Part shown: in pieces, positions 34,557 through 43,186 of the stretch | Position numbering within the stretch: position 1 is the stretch's first letter | Layout: each line of letters starts with the position of its first letter | From: Candidatus Methanoliparum thermophilum | Lineage (GTDB): Archaea > Halobacteriota > Methanoliparia > Methanoliparales > Methanoliparaceae | Direction: 5' to 3' | Assembly: GCA_004212075.1 (NCBI GenBank) | Contig: RXIF01000012.1 | Coordinates: 62,001 to 126,000 of the forward strand | Length of the DNA stretch: 64,000 nucleotides | Program-made: the position numbers and the translations under genes | The notes under the pieces: generated by a model | What the model saw: the letters and a program-made list of their open reading frames with translations, nothing else | Told to the model about the DNA's origin: nothing | Database searches by the model: none

Positions 34557-35744
34557 TCAACAATCTGTAATCGCTCTTTTAATCATCGCTCTTAGATATT
34601 TTCCGCTTGCTGGTGCCTCTACGATCGATATTCTGTTATTTTTGCTTAATACGGCAATAAAAGAGTTTAGATCCTCAGCCATTCTCTTTTCTCTCACGAT
34701 AACCGGAATGTTCATGCCAAACATCCGATCGTAATACAAACTTGCATTCTTACCTATGTTTTTATATAACAAGCTGATCACATCTAAAACAGTTTTTTCT
34801 GTATCGAAAGATGTTATCCATCCCATAGTAGCTGGTAACAAGACGGTTACTCCAAGCGTATCCTTATTCTCTTCCAAGATATTATAAACAACCGTTTTCA
34901 GATTATTACAGCTGGCTAAATCTAACCCAGTAGCTGTTTCAGGCGAGATAGTAGTATAAATCTCTTCTAACTCGATATTATCGACCGATTCATCATAACA
35001 ATGAGAGTTGATTATCTGTTTCCAACTTCTGCTGAATGTGCATGTTCTTCCTATTCTATCGTATTTAGTCTCTAAGTCTCTCATATCTATCCCGTATTTA
35101 TCAAGAACAGAGAGAAAATAATCCATATTTCTATCATCCAAAGGTCCTCTACAACCTTCGCATGGTTTTCCGCTACTTGTACAGATAGCATTGCACCCCG
35201 CCTCTGTAATCGGGCCAAGACAGAGTTCTCCTCTCTCAAGAAGACACGGCGTCCCGCTCATCCGGCATTCTGCACAGACAGGAAAATGCTTTCTAAACGG
35301 CTTTCTTTTTATAATTACAGAACGAATATAGTAGGTCAGTTCATCTATATTAATAGGACAGCCTTTTATATAATATTTTACATTTACCACGCTATTAACC
35401 GGTTTTAATCTCCAAGGTGGATTAAATGGGATATCTATACCAAAAAAATCCTCATAAGAAGGAATACCTCCAAAACATGCACACGACCCAACCGCTATAA
35501 TGGTATCCGATCTCTTACCAAGATCTTTTACCAAATCTTCCTCCCCTTTATTAGCTATTCCTCCCTCAATCAAGATGACATCGTATCTCTCTTCTAACTC
35601 ATTCTTTTTAGGATAAGAAAGATCTAAATGCTTTAGAATCTCCTCAAACTCCTTGCTTTTTTTATACAATTCAAATTGACACGTACCACAGGTTGTCAAT
35701 CGTATAATTGCAATTTTTTTCTTATCTACATCATGCAGAACCAA
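34557..35744 (-). CDS. Sulfhydrogenase delta (small)-like subunit with an extra C-terminal domain
   Basis: Residues 1-255 resemble the [NiFe]-hydrogenase small subunit of the HydD/MvhG type: TTCGTCQFELYK at 17, ILIEGGIANKGEE near 55, VGSCACFGGIPSY near 87, and cysteines in CAECRMSGTPCLLERGELCLGPITEAGC and CEGCRGP. Residues about 285-395 form an extension (VTVLLPATMGWITSFDTEKT... and SLYYDRMFGMNIPVIVREKR) I cannot assign. No large subunit is encoded anywhere in the window. The start is TTG 35744, placed 9 bases after GGAGGT within a palindromic repeat. It is the third gene of a B-G-D operon. Confidence 0.8.
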   Translation of the reverse strand: MVLHDVDKKKIAIIRLTTCGTCQFELYKKSKEFEEILKHLDLSYPKKNELEERYDVILIEGGIANKGEEDLVKDLGKRSDTIIAVGSCACFGGIPSYEDFFGIDIPFNPPWRLKPVNSVVNVKYYIKGCPINIDELTYYIRSVIIKRKPFRKHFPVCAECRMSGTPCLLERGELCLGPITEAGCNAICTSSGKPCEGCRGPLDDRNMDYFLSVLDKYGIDMRDLETKYDRIGRTCTFSRSWKQIINSHCYDESVDNIELEEIYTTISPETATGLDLASCNNLKTVVYNILEENKDTLGVTVLLPATMGWITSFDTEKTVLDVISLLYKNIGKNASLYYDRMFGMNIPVIVREKRMAEDLNSFIAVLSKNNRISIVEAPASGKYLRAMIKRAITDC

Positions 35745-35811
35745 GGTTCCTGCACCTCCTTAAGCAGTGTAGATTTATCCTACACAAGAGTGAAGAACAT
35801 TTGTTTTTCAT
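35735..35811 (-). repeat. Family 2 composite repeat carrying a Shine-Dalgarno and TTG start
   Basis: Read on the minus strand: AAACAAATGTTCTTCACTCTT (near 35808-35787), a GTGTAG/CTACAC hairpin (35767-35785), then AGGAGG and GCAGGAACCTTGGTTCTGC (35753-35735). The TTG in the last palindrome is the only plausible start for the delta-like subunit. The same order recurs at 56978-57084. Confidence 0.75.
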
Positions 35812-36632
35812 TATAGAGCCTCCGGCTGTTTTTTCATCTCTTCGTATGTGAATACAGGCCCATCTACACATACATATTTTGATCCCACGTTGCAGTGGCC
35901 ACACTTACCAACACCGCATTTCATATGCCTCTCAAGCGTGGAAATTATAACATCATCTGCAAACCCAAGTTTTTTAAGGTCTATCGTTACAAAGCGGAAC
36001 ATGATCGGGGGCCCGCATATAAAAGCCATCGTATTCTCAACCTGTATATCTGTCTTATATAATAAGCTTCCTACAACACCAACATTGCCATTCCATGTAT
36101 CGTCAGCCCTATCAACAGTAGTCAAGACTTCAAATCCGTCTATACTATTCCACCTATTCCATTCCGATCTGAAAAGATGATCTTTTGGTGTTCTTGCCCC
36201 TGATAATATCCATACCTTCCCGTAATCATCCCTTTTATCGACTATATAATTGATCAACGATCTTAAAGGGGCAAGGCCAAGACCTCCTGCAACAAATACG
36301 GCATTTTTACCCTTTAATCTATCTATAGGAAAACCATTCCCCCATGGACCTCTTATCCCGACTTTATCACCGATATCCAATCTATGAAGGGCACTGGTAA
36401 CATTTCCTACGTTTCTAACACATAGTTGAAAGTAATCTTTCTGTGTAGGCGACGAAGTGATCGATATGGGCGCCTCTCCGTATCCAAAAACGGTTAATTG
36501 CAGACATTGCCCTGGAATATGATTTAGATTTCCTCCTTCTGGCAAGATGAATGTAAAAGTAGAAGTGTCTGGTGTTTCATCCATTTTATTTTTTAAAATA
36601 GCAATCCTTGGAAGGTATAACTCTTTATCCAT
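35811..36632 (-). CDS. Sulfhydrogenase gamma-like FAD/NAD(P) oxidoreductase subunit
   Basis: A 273-residue ferredoxin-reductase-fold protein: FAD-binding LTVFGYGEAPISITSSP near residue 48, NAVFVAGGLGLAPLRSLI near 109 for NAD(P), and a C-terminal 2Fe-2S site in HMKCGVGKCGHCNVGSKYVCVDG near 236. It matches HydG of archaeal sulfhydrogenase and would connect the iron-sulfur subunits with NAD(P)H. It lies between the beta-like and delta-like genes, 6 bases from the former. Confidence 0.88.
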   Translation of the reverse strand: MDKELYLPRIAILKNKMDETPDTSTFTFILPEGGNLNHIPGQCLQLTVFGYGEAPISITSSPTQKDYFQLCVRNVGNVTSALHRLDIGDKVGIRGPWGNGFPIDRLKGKNAVFVAGGLGLAPLRSLINYIVDKRDDYGKVWILSGARTPKDHLFRSEWNRWNSIDGFEVLTTVDRADDTWNGNVGVVGSLLYKTDIQVENTMAFICGPPIMFRFVTIDLKKLGFADDVIISTLERHMKCGVGKCGHCNVGSKYVCVDGPVFTYEEMKKQPEAL

Positions 36633-36638
36633 ATTATT

Positions 36639-37622
36639 TTAACCTCGTATCATATTAATTATCCTTGTACAATCTATATCTGAAGGACAGACATTTATAC
36701 ATCTTCCGCATCCGGTACAACCAAAATTTCCGTATCTTTCTGGATAATAGGAGAACTTATGCAGTATCCTTTGTTTAAGCCGAGAGGTTCTATCAGCTCG
36801 AAAGTTGCCACCACCTGCGACAGCTGCAAAATCTGTCAATACACATCCATCCCAAAATCTCTCTCTCTTTCCACTATTAAATTCTATATCTGTATCTTCT
36901 ACCACATTATAGCAGTAGCATGTCGGGCAGATAAAGACGCATTTCCCACAACCGAGGCATCTCTCTCCAAAATAATTCCAGATCTTATTATCATATTCCT
37001 TCATCATTATCTCTGGAAGTTTATCGGTATCGACTTCTCTTACAAATCCTTTTAGTCTTGGTTTTTTTATCTCTTCCTCATCTTTGAAAAGGTTTATAGA
37101 ATTTACCAATTCTTCACCCTCTTTACTACCTATCTCTACCCCATATTTTTCTCCATCATCTATCAACATAAGATCGTAGCCTTCTTTGATGGTATCCGTA
37201 CCCATAGATCCGCAAAAACAAAACTCGTTTGGTTTGGTGCAGTATACGCCAATAATCAAAGAATTCTTTCGCCTTGCCTCATAAAATGGGTCTGGTTTAA
37301 ACGTTAAATAAGCTTCATCAAATCTTAGAAGCGCGTGTATATCACATGGATGAAGCCCAATAAGACATATTTCCTCTACCTCAGGAGTGCTTTTCAGCTG
37401 TATAGTCTCGCCTAAATCGTACTCCAAAATTACCTCTTTCTGTGGAAAGAAGAACTCTTTCGCAGATAAGATCGTAGTGGGATATTCTAAAATTACATCT
37501 TCTGCATCTTCGATATCATCAAAAACATATTCTGCATCCTTTTTAACGGGTGCAACAACTCTATATGACTCCTTTAGCCTTTCTATGAAAGAAAAGAGCT
37601 CTTTTTTATATAGTACTCTCAT
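36639..37622 (-). CDS. Sulfhydrogenase beta-like 4Fe-4S subunit
   Basis: A 327-residue protein of the HydB family. The N-terminal two thirds has the family sequence CLIGLHPCDIHALLRFDEAY near 86 and CFCGSMGTDT near 137; the C-terminal third carries two 4Fe-4S motifs, CLGCGKCVFICPTC near 219 and CTGCGRCINVCPSDIDC near 305. It would pass electrons between the flavin subunit and the small subunit. First gene of the B-G-D set; a GGAGG lies upstream (CCTCC at 37631-37635 on the plus strand). Confidence 0.88.
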   Translation of the reverse strand: MRVLYKKELFSFIERLKESYRVVAPVKKDAEYVFDDIEDAEDVILEYPTTILSAKEFFFPQKEVILEYDLGETIQLKSTPEVEEICLIGLHPCDIHALLRFDEAYLTFKPDPFYEARRKNSLIIGVYCTKPNEFCFCGSMGTDTIKEGYDLMLIDDGEKYGVEIGSKEGEELVNSINLFKDEEEIKKPRLKGFVREVDTDKLPEIMMKEYDNKIWNYFGERCLGCGKCVFICPTCYCYNVVEDTDIEFNSGKRERFWDGCVLTDFAAVAGGGNFRADRTSRLKQRILHKFSYYPERYGNFGCTGCGRCINVCPSDIDCTRIINMIRG

Positions 37623-37637
37623 CTTTTTACCTCCTTA

Positions 37638-38840
37638 TCAGATTATTAAAGATTCTCCTTTGTAAACATATTGATTCATAACATCCATTATCTTATCCAG
37701 CCTATCTTCGGCTAATTCGATTATTTCATGTGTATCCACTTTATTAATAGGATATAACGATATTTTTGTCACCATCGGATCGTCGATTGTACGGCCTATT
37801 TGAGATAATATGCTGACATACACCTCGTCTACATCGGTTAGGTTCCATATCTCTTCTGCCATATTGTGTGATAACATATTATAAATCTTACCTACATGGC
37901 TTATCGGATTTTTCCCAGCAGCTGCCTCTAAACTGACCGGTCTATTGTATGATGATACACCATTAAACCTGTTTCCTCTTCCTACTTGACCGTCATCTCC
38001 CATTTCAGCCGATGTTCCAGTAACTGTCAAATATATCCCGTTCAAACCCCTGTCTCTCCTATCTAACGCGTTTAATATAATATCAGTCTTTTTATCGCTT
38101 ATATTTGATATATAAGATTTGATATCTTCCAAAATCTCTTCTTTCTGTCTAAAATAATCTTTTTCATCCTCAACAAATCTATCGATAAAAGAGTTGGCAA
38201 CGGTTATTGTCAGTTTATCATCGATTCTGCAACCCATTACTTTAACATCCTCTCCACTCACAGGATATCGCCGTTTAAAATCTTTTGAGTTTAAATATTG
38301 TTCTAACTCAAAAACGGCTTTTTCAGTAGATGAAAACGGTGCGTATCCTATTCCTAAAGATGTATCATTCGCCTCTGGAATCTTACCGTCTCTTTTAAAG
38401 ATATCTCCAAGGTTTCCTGATCCACCTTTTGTCTCTACCTGATACACTATATCCTTTTCAGGATCTAAAAATCTGAATTTTTTTTTAATCCAGTCTTTGG
38501 CAGAAGTGATGGCAATATCTTTAATAGGTATCTCTTCCCCGTCTATTGTTCTAGTCGCTCTGCCTGAAAAGAGTATTTTACTCGGTATTACAACCTTACC
38601 ACCGCCAAACATAGGCTCAGTTTCGCCACCTATTATATCCCCTTTATCCACATTATGATGCAATATCCTTCCAAACCGCTTTAAATATTCTCGACATAAC
38701 GCCAAAGAAAACTCTTCCATAATACTATCTATCATAAAATCCGGATGTCCCAAGCCTTTCCTCTCCGCAATCTCCACTTTCTGATCTTCTATTAAAGTTC
38801 CGCCGATCTCATCTATGACAATATTCTTCAAAATAATCAC
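37638..38840 (-). CDS. mat: S-adenosylmethionine synthetase, archaeal type
   Basis: Makes SAM from methionine and ATP. About 400 residues with the archaeal MAT layout: QKVEIAERKGLGHPDFMIDSI near 19, HHNVDKGDIIGGETEPMFGGGKVVIP near 55, GYAPFSSTEK near 165, TGTSAEMGDDGQVGRGNRFNGV near 277 and AAGKNPISHVGKIYN near 311. The start is uncertain: GTG 38840 (chosen) or TTG 38831 give homologue-like N-termini, while TTG 38864 would overlap sepF further. It follows sepF and precedes the hydrogenase-like genes. Confidence 0.93.
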   Translation of the reverse strand: MIILKNIVIDEIGGTLIEDQKVEIAERKGLGHPDFMIDSIMEEFSLALCREYLKRFGRILHHNVDKGDIIGGETEPMFGGGKVVIPSKILFSGRATRTIDGEEIPIKDIAITSAKDWIKKKFRFLDPEKDIVYQVETKGGSGNLGDIFKRDGKIPEANDTSLGIGYAPFSSTEKAVFELEQYLNSKDFKRRYPVSGEDVKVMGCRIDDKLTITVANSFIDRFVEDEKDYFRQKEEILEDIKSYISNISDKKTDIILNALDRRDRGLNGIYLTVTGTSAEMGDDGQVGRGNRFNGVSSYNRPVSLEAAAGKNPISHVGKIYNMLSHNMAEEIWNLTDVDEVYVSILSQIGRTIDDPMVTKISLYPINKVDTHEIIELAEDRLDKIMDVMNQYVYKGESLII

Positions 38841-38847
38841 CGAAAGA

Positions 38848-39216
38848 TTATATTTTTCCTCCAAACAGTTTATTTCTGTCTATTCTTATAGATTTTGATG
38901 TTATAACAATGTAATTTTCTCCTATACCAGCAATATCACCGTTTATATCCTCAACAACCATTTTTATCTCTCTTAAAAATCTTTTCATAACTATTTCATC
39001 ACTCTTTAAAAATGAGATATCAAGAATGACTATATTCCCATCAAAAATTTCCCGTTTGACTATAGGAAGCTCATTCATCTCTGAAATCTTACCAAATTTT
39101 ACATAAGTTTTTACTTCAGTCTCCATTTCGTATTCGGAGAGATCGATCTCCTTATATTCATCTAATTTTGAAGCGGTCTCCTCGGAACTTTTACTAAACC
39201 ACTTTGGCATTTTCAT
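38848..39216 (-). CDS. sepF: Archaeal cell division protein SepF
   Basis: A 122-residue SepF-like protein: a short N-terminal amphipathic segment (MKMPKWFSK) for membrane contact, a variable acidic linker, then the SepF core (VKREIFDGNIVILDISFLK near 55, MKRFLREIKMVVEDINGDIAGIGENYIVITSKSI). In archaea it anchors FtsZ to the membrane. It reads opposite to the LSm gene and overlaps the start region of the SAM synthetase gene, so the two are likely co-expressed. Confidence 0.88.
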   Translation of the reverse strand: MKMPKWFSKSSEETASKLDEYKEIDLSEYEMETEVKTYVKFGKISEMNELPIVKREIFDGNIVILDISFLKSDEIVMKRFLREIKMVVEDINGDIAGIGENYIVITSKSIRIDRNKLFGGKI

Positions 39217-39329
39217 TTTTAATCCTCTTCCAATCTTTATTAATACACTTGTATTTTAATATATTGGTTTTACAAAGATTTAAATATAGAGGGAGTTTAC
39301 ATTTTCTTGTCGAGTAATTTTTTTATTAA

Positions 39330-39563
<234 letters not shown>

Positions 39564-39614
39564 CGGTTAAAATGTTTTAATCAAGATTAAAAATAGCTAA
39601 AGAGGATAAACAAG

Positions 39615-39788
39615 ATGACAAAAGGAACGCCTTCGATGGGAAAAAGGAATAAAACAGTTCATATAAGATGTAGAAGATGCGGCAAAGTTGCATTTCATAA
39701 AAGTAAAAGAGTTTGTGCCGCTTGTGGTTTTAAAAGAGGAAGCAAAAGAACAAGCTATAATTGGCGTAAAAAAAGTAAAAAAGGATAG
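39615..39788 (+). CDS. rpl37e: Ribosomal protein L37e
   Basis: A 57-residue basic protein with the L37e zinc finger (CRRC...CAAC) and the family start MTKGTPSMGKRN. Component of the large ribosomal subunit. Between LSm and purF. Confidence 0.95.
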   Translation: MTKGTPSMGKRNKTVHIRCRRCGKVAFHKSKRVCAACGFKRGSKRTSYNWRKKSKKG

Positions 39789-39833
39789 ATGATTTTAATT
39801 TAATAATTTTGCTGATTTGAGATAAAGATCTTG

Positions 39834-41195
39834 ATGATAAAAGAAGATTGTGGTGTTGTAGGTATTAGCCTACAGGAAGATTCGCCATTAATTTTTGATT
39901 ATTTGTATTATGCTCTCTATACGCTACAACATAGAGGCCAAGAATCTGCCGGAATTGCTATAAACAACAAGGAAGGTATATTTATACAAAAGGGGATGGG
40001 TCTCGTCTCGGAGGTTTTTAATAAAAAGAGAGAAAGTATAAAGGGAGATGTGGGGATTGGCCATGTTAGATACTCCACTTCAGGGGAGTCAAATTTAGAA
40101 AACTGCCAACCATCTCTTATAGAGAAAGAAGATGAGTTATTCATTCTTGCACACAATGGAAATATAGTAAATTATAAAATAATCAAAAAAGAACTTGAGA
40201 GTAAAGGGCATATAATCAATTCTTCATCCGATTCGGAAATTATAGGACACCTTTTTATTGAAAGATTAAAAGAGACGCATGATATAACAGGCGCAGTTGC
40301 TCGACTTATGGAAGAATTAAAAGGAGCATACTCTGTTGTAATGTTATATAAAAATAAGATCGTTGCTTTTAGGGATCCTTTAGGAATAAGACCTCTTTGT
40401 ATAGGTGAATTATATCCAAAAGGTCTTATCATTGCATCAGAGAGCGTAGCTATCGATACATTGAATGGACGATTGATTCGAGACATTAAGCCAGGAGAGG
40501 TTGTAATACTTGAGTTTGGTAATATAATAGAGGAAAAACATCTTGTAAAACTCGAACATAATTCCCATTGTATGTTTGAATATGTATATTTTGCCCGACC
40601 AGATTCTGTCATAGATGGAAGATCTGTATATGAGGTCAGAATGGCCATCGGAAAACTTCTTGCTCAAAAGGCTAAAATAAATGCTGATTTTGTCTCTCCA
40701 ATGCCTGATTCTGGTGTTACATTTGCTATAGGTTATGCGATCTCTTCAGGACTCCCTTATATAGAGAGTTTAATTAAAAACAGGTATGTTGGACGAACAT
40801 TTATAATACCTAATCAAGAAGAGAGAGAACTAATGGTCAAGATAAAACTGAATCCTATTCGTAATAACATAGATGGAAAGAGGATAGTCTTGGTAGATGA
40901 TAGTATCGTAAGAGGTACAACATCAAAGAGGGTTGTAAATATATTAAGAAAGGCAGGTGCTAAAGAAGTTCATCTCTGTATTGGCTGTCCTCCCTTGATA
41001 TCTCCATGCTACTTTGGCGTAGATTTTACAACAAACGATGAATTAGTTGCGTCTCAGAAGAATATAGCAGAAATATCAAAAATTATTGGAGCGGATTCTA
41101 TCACTTATGCCAGTATTGATGATATAGTAAAGGCAATAAATATAGAAAGAGACGATCTCTGTATATCCTGTCTAACCGGGATATACCATATATAA
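39834..41195 (+). CDS. purF: Amidophosphoribosyltransferase
   Basis: First committed enzyme of purine synthesis, moving glutamine nitrogen to PRPP. 453 residues. The propeptide is short (MIKED), exposing the N-terminal nucleophile Cys6 in CGVVGIS. Other motifs are ALYTLQHRGQESAGIA near 27, GHVRYSTSGES, FVSPMPDSGVTFAIGYA near 284 and the PRPP loop KRIVLVDDSIVRGTTSKR near 346. Cys in HCMFEYVYFARPDS, CIGCPPL and CISCLTG match the Fe-S ligands of the Bacillus-type enzyme. Confidence 0.96.
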   Translation: MIKEDCGVVGISLQEDSPLIFDYLYYALYTLQHRGQESAGIAINNKEGIFIQKGMGLVSEVFNKKRESIKGDVGIGHVRYSTSGESNLENCQPSLIEKEDELFILAHNGNIVNYKIIKKELESKGHIINSSSDSEIIGHLFIERLKETHDITGAVARLMEELKGAYSVVMLYKNKIVAFRDPLGIRPLCIGELYPKGLIIASESVAIDTLNGRLIRDIKPGEVVILEFGNIIEEKHLVKLEHNSHCMFEYVYFARPDSVIDGRSVYEVRMAIGKLLAQKAKINADFVSPMPDSGVTFAIGYAISSGLPYIESLIKNRYVGRTFIIPNQEERELMVKIKLNPIRNNIDGKRIVLVDDSIVRGTTSKRVVNILRKAGAKEVHLCIGCPPLISPCYFGVDFTTNDELVASQKNIAEISKIIGADSITYASIDDIVKAINIERDDLCISCLTGIYHI

Positions 41196-41280
41196 GATTA
41201 AATATAAATATAGAAATGCAAAGTAGATTATTTAACCTTTATTCGCTTTTATTTGCCTCGTTAATTTTTGTCAAGATGTT

Positions 41281-41320
41281 GCAAATCAAAGATTTGCAGC
41301 TCACGAATCTTCGATTCGTG
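41281..41320 (-). repeat. Family 1 double-hairpin repeat, copy D
   Basis: GCAAATC/GATTTGC (loop AAA, 41281-41297) then CACGAATC/GATTCGTG (loop TTC, 41302-41320), joined by AGCT. It supplies the last codons and stop of the 131-residue gene on the minus strand. About 85 bases beyond the purF stop. Confidence 0.8.
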
Positions 41321-41696
41321 ATGATTTTTTGCGTATTCTTGGTTGGCGATTTTTGATCTCTAAGAAATGATCTTTAGCAGTCTCCGTAAACAATTTGTTT
41401 TCTGGTACTTCTAATGGCGGTAATGCACTTATAACTGTATTTTGATCCGTTTTAATGATAATATTCTCTATAATCAACTCTTCTAGGATAGAGATCAAAG
41501 ATTCGACAGGGAGATCCACACTAATCTTTGAATCTTTCTCAATATAATTGTAAAAGAAATATATTATATCATCTATAGCAACTCCTCTCATTCCCAGAAA
41601 GGACATTAAAAATTGGTAATTTGAGTTTTGCATGAATCCATTAACCGCATAAACTATCAACGATCTAATAGCCAGTTCATCATATTCTTCTATCAT
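41301..41696 (-). CDS. Hypothetical protein, 131 residues
   Basis: Unrecognised soluble helical protein. The first half is hydrophobic-patterned (LAIRSLIVYAVNGFMQNSNYQFLMSFLGM) and the middle resembles a small winged-helix-like or regulatory segment (IDDIIYFFYNYIEKDSK, LISILEELIIENIIIK). The final residues (RIRKKSSRIEDS) are basic and run into a palindromic repeat, which contributes the TGA. It stands alone between purF and the PEBP gene. Composition and codon use are like its neighbours, so it is probably real. Confidence 0.6.
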   Translation of the reverse strand: MIEEYDELAIRSLIVYAVNGFMQNSNYQFLMSFLGMRGVAIDDIIYFFYNYIEKDSKISVDLPVESLISILEELIIENIIIKTDQNTVISALPPLEVPENKLFTETAKDHFLEIKNRQPRIRKKSSRIEDS

Positions 41697-41824
41697 TTTA
41701 TAAATCCATTTAACATTTTTTATAAAATTTATAAATATACTTGTTTACATTAATACTTCTTTACATTATGTAACATATATTAAGATAGCATAAATAACTT
41801 ACTGAAGGCTTGAGACAAAAGAGC

Positions 41825-42292
41825 CTAACGTCGAGAATAAGTGCCTCTTAATAATGTATGCTGTATTATATGCCCTTCCATCTTTTTTTCCAGATCTTTT
41901 TTGGTAGCGCCTGCATTTAAATCAAGTTTAATATCCAATGTATAAAGCTTAAATCGATAAGTATGCGTTCCATACGGTGGACATGGTCCCATGTAGCCTA
42001 TCCTTCTTGCACTGTTTCTTCCCTGGACAGCGCCTCTTAAAACATTTTCTTGTTTAGGAACGTTCTCTTCTATCTCTCGTATTTTGGGATCTATGTTCCA
42101 TATCAACCAATGATCAAAAACACCCATAGGTGCATCCGGATCGTCCAGTATCAGAGCAAAACTCTTTGTACCTTCATCTGGTCCTTTAATTTTCAAAGGC
42201 GGGGATATATCCAAACCATCACACGTGTATCTCTCGGGAATTCTCTCTCCATTTTTAAATGCTTTACTTAAAAGGATTAATTCCTCCTTCAT
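41825..42292 (-). CDS. PEBP/YbhB family protein
   Basis: From ATG 42292 the 155-residue protein matches the phosphatidylethanolamine-binding family (YbhB/YbcL, PF01161): IPERYTCDGLDISPPLKI near 18, ALILDDPDAPMGVFDHWLIWNI near 46, GRNSARRIGYMGPCPPYGTHTYRFKLYTLD near 90. Ligand-binding residues D-P-D-A-P and H-W are intact. Cytosolic; function in archaea unknown. The frame is open to 42337 but ATG 42292 follows a good AAGGAGG and matches homologues. Confidence 0.9.
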   Translation of the reverse strand: MKEELILLSKAFKNGERIPERYTCDGLDISPPLKIKGPDEGTKSFALILDDPDAPMGVFDHWLIWNIDPKIREIEENVPKQENVLRGAVQGRNSARRIGYMGPCPPYGTHTYRFKLYTLDIKLDLNAGATKKDLEKKMEGHIIQHTLLRGTYSRR

Positions 42293-42391
42293 AATACTCC
42301 TCCAACCATTTTTTTTTATCCTCGATAAACAATTCAATAAAATCCAGTATAATAATATTTATGTTATCTTCTTTCAATAATGAGATATAGA

Positions 42392-43186
42392 CTATAGATA
42401 AAGCGCGCTTTTCAATTCTTTAGCCTTTTCTTTCAGCTTCAATATAACATCTTCTTTATTTTTACCGCTTCCTATCAAATCTACGAAGGTACTTCCAACG
42501 ACCACACCATCCGTGCCTGCTTTTACCAAAGACGCCACCTGTTCCTGGTTAGATATACCGAACCCTACAAACAAGGGATTTCTACATATGTCTTTTGTCC
42601 TCTTTAAAAGTTCTAGCGCCTCGTTAGATACGGTATTCCTCACACCAGTCGTGCCATAGAGCGATATAAGATATATAAATCCTGTAGTTGAGTTGTCTAT
42701 ATCTACTATTCTATCCCTAGAAGTATTGGGGGCAATCAAGAAGATTGTATCCAGATCAAGGTTTTTACAGCACTTTATATACTCTTTTCCCTCCTCCACA
42801 GGGAGATCTACAACGATCAATCCATCTACTCCGACAGATTTTGCCTCTTTTAAAAACTTTTCTAAACCTCTAATATAAACTATATTATAGTAAGTCATCA
42901 AGACGATAGGCGTATCTGATCTCTCTCTAAATTTTTTAACTATATCGAACACGTCAGATACTTTAAAACCGTTCTTCAATGCTCTTACGTATCCTTCTTG
43001 TATCGTCCTTCCATCTGCCACAGGATCGGAAAAAGGTATTCCTAGTTCTATAATATCTGAACTCTCATCTAATGCATACAAATATTCTATTGTATCTTCT
43101 TTATCGGGATCTCCTGCTATTATGAATGATACTAAAACACCCTCATTTCTTTCCTTTGATTCAGAAATCTTCTCAGATATCCTCAT
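42392..43186 (-). CDS. trpA: Tryptophan synthase alpha subunit
   Basis: Cleaves indole-3-glycerol phosphate to indole and glyceraldehyde 3-phosphate. 264 residues with the catalytic Glu in [19 protein letters not shown] near 48 and Asp in [14 protein letters not shown] near 126, [16 protein letters not shown]-like loop near 143 and [27 protein letters not shown] near 208. Last gene of trpCDFEGBA, overlapping trpB by 4 bases. Confidence 0.96.
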   Translation of the reverse strand: MRISEKISESKERNEGVLVSFIIAGDPDKEDTIEYLYALDESSDIIELGIPFSDPVADGRTIQEGYVRALKNGFKVSDVFDIVKKFRERSDTPIVLMTYYNIVYIRGLEKFLKEAKSVGVDGLIVVDLPVEEGKEYIKCCKNLDLDTIFLIAPNTSRDRIVDIDNSTTGFIYLISLYGTTGVRNTVSNEALELLKRTKDICRNPLFVGFGISNQEQVASLVKAGTDGVVVGSTFVDLIGSGKNKEDVILKLKEKAKELKSALYL

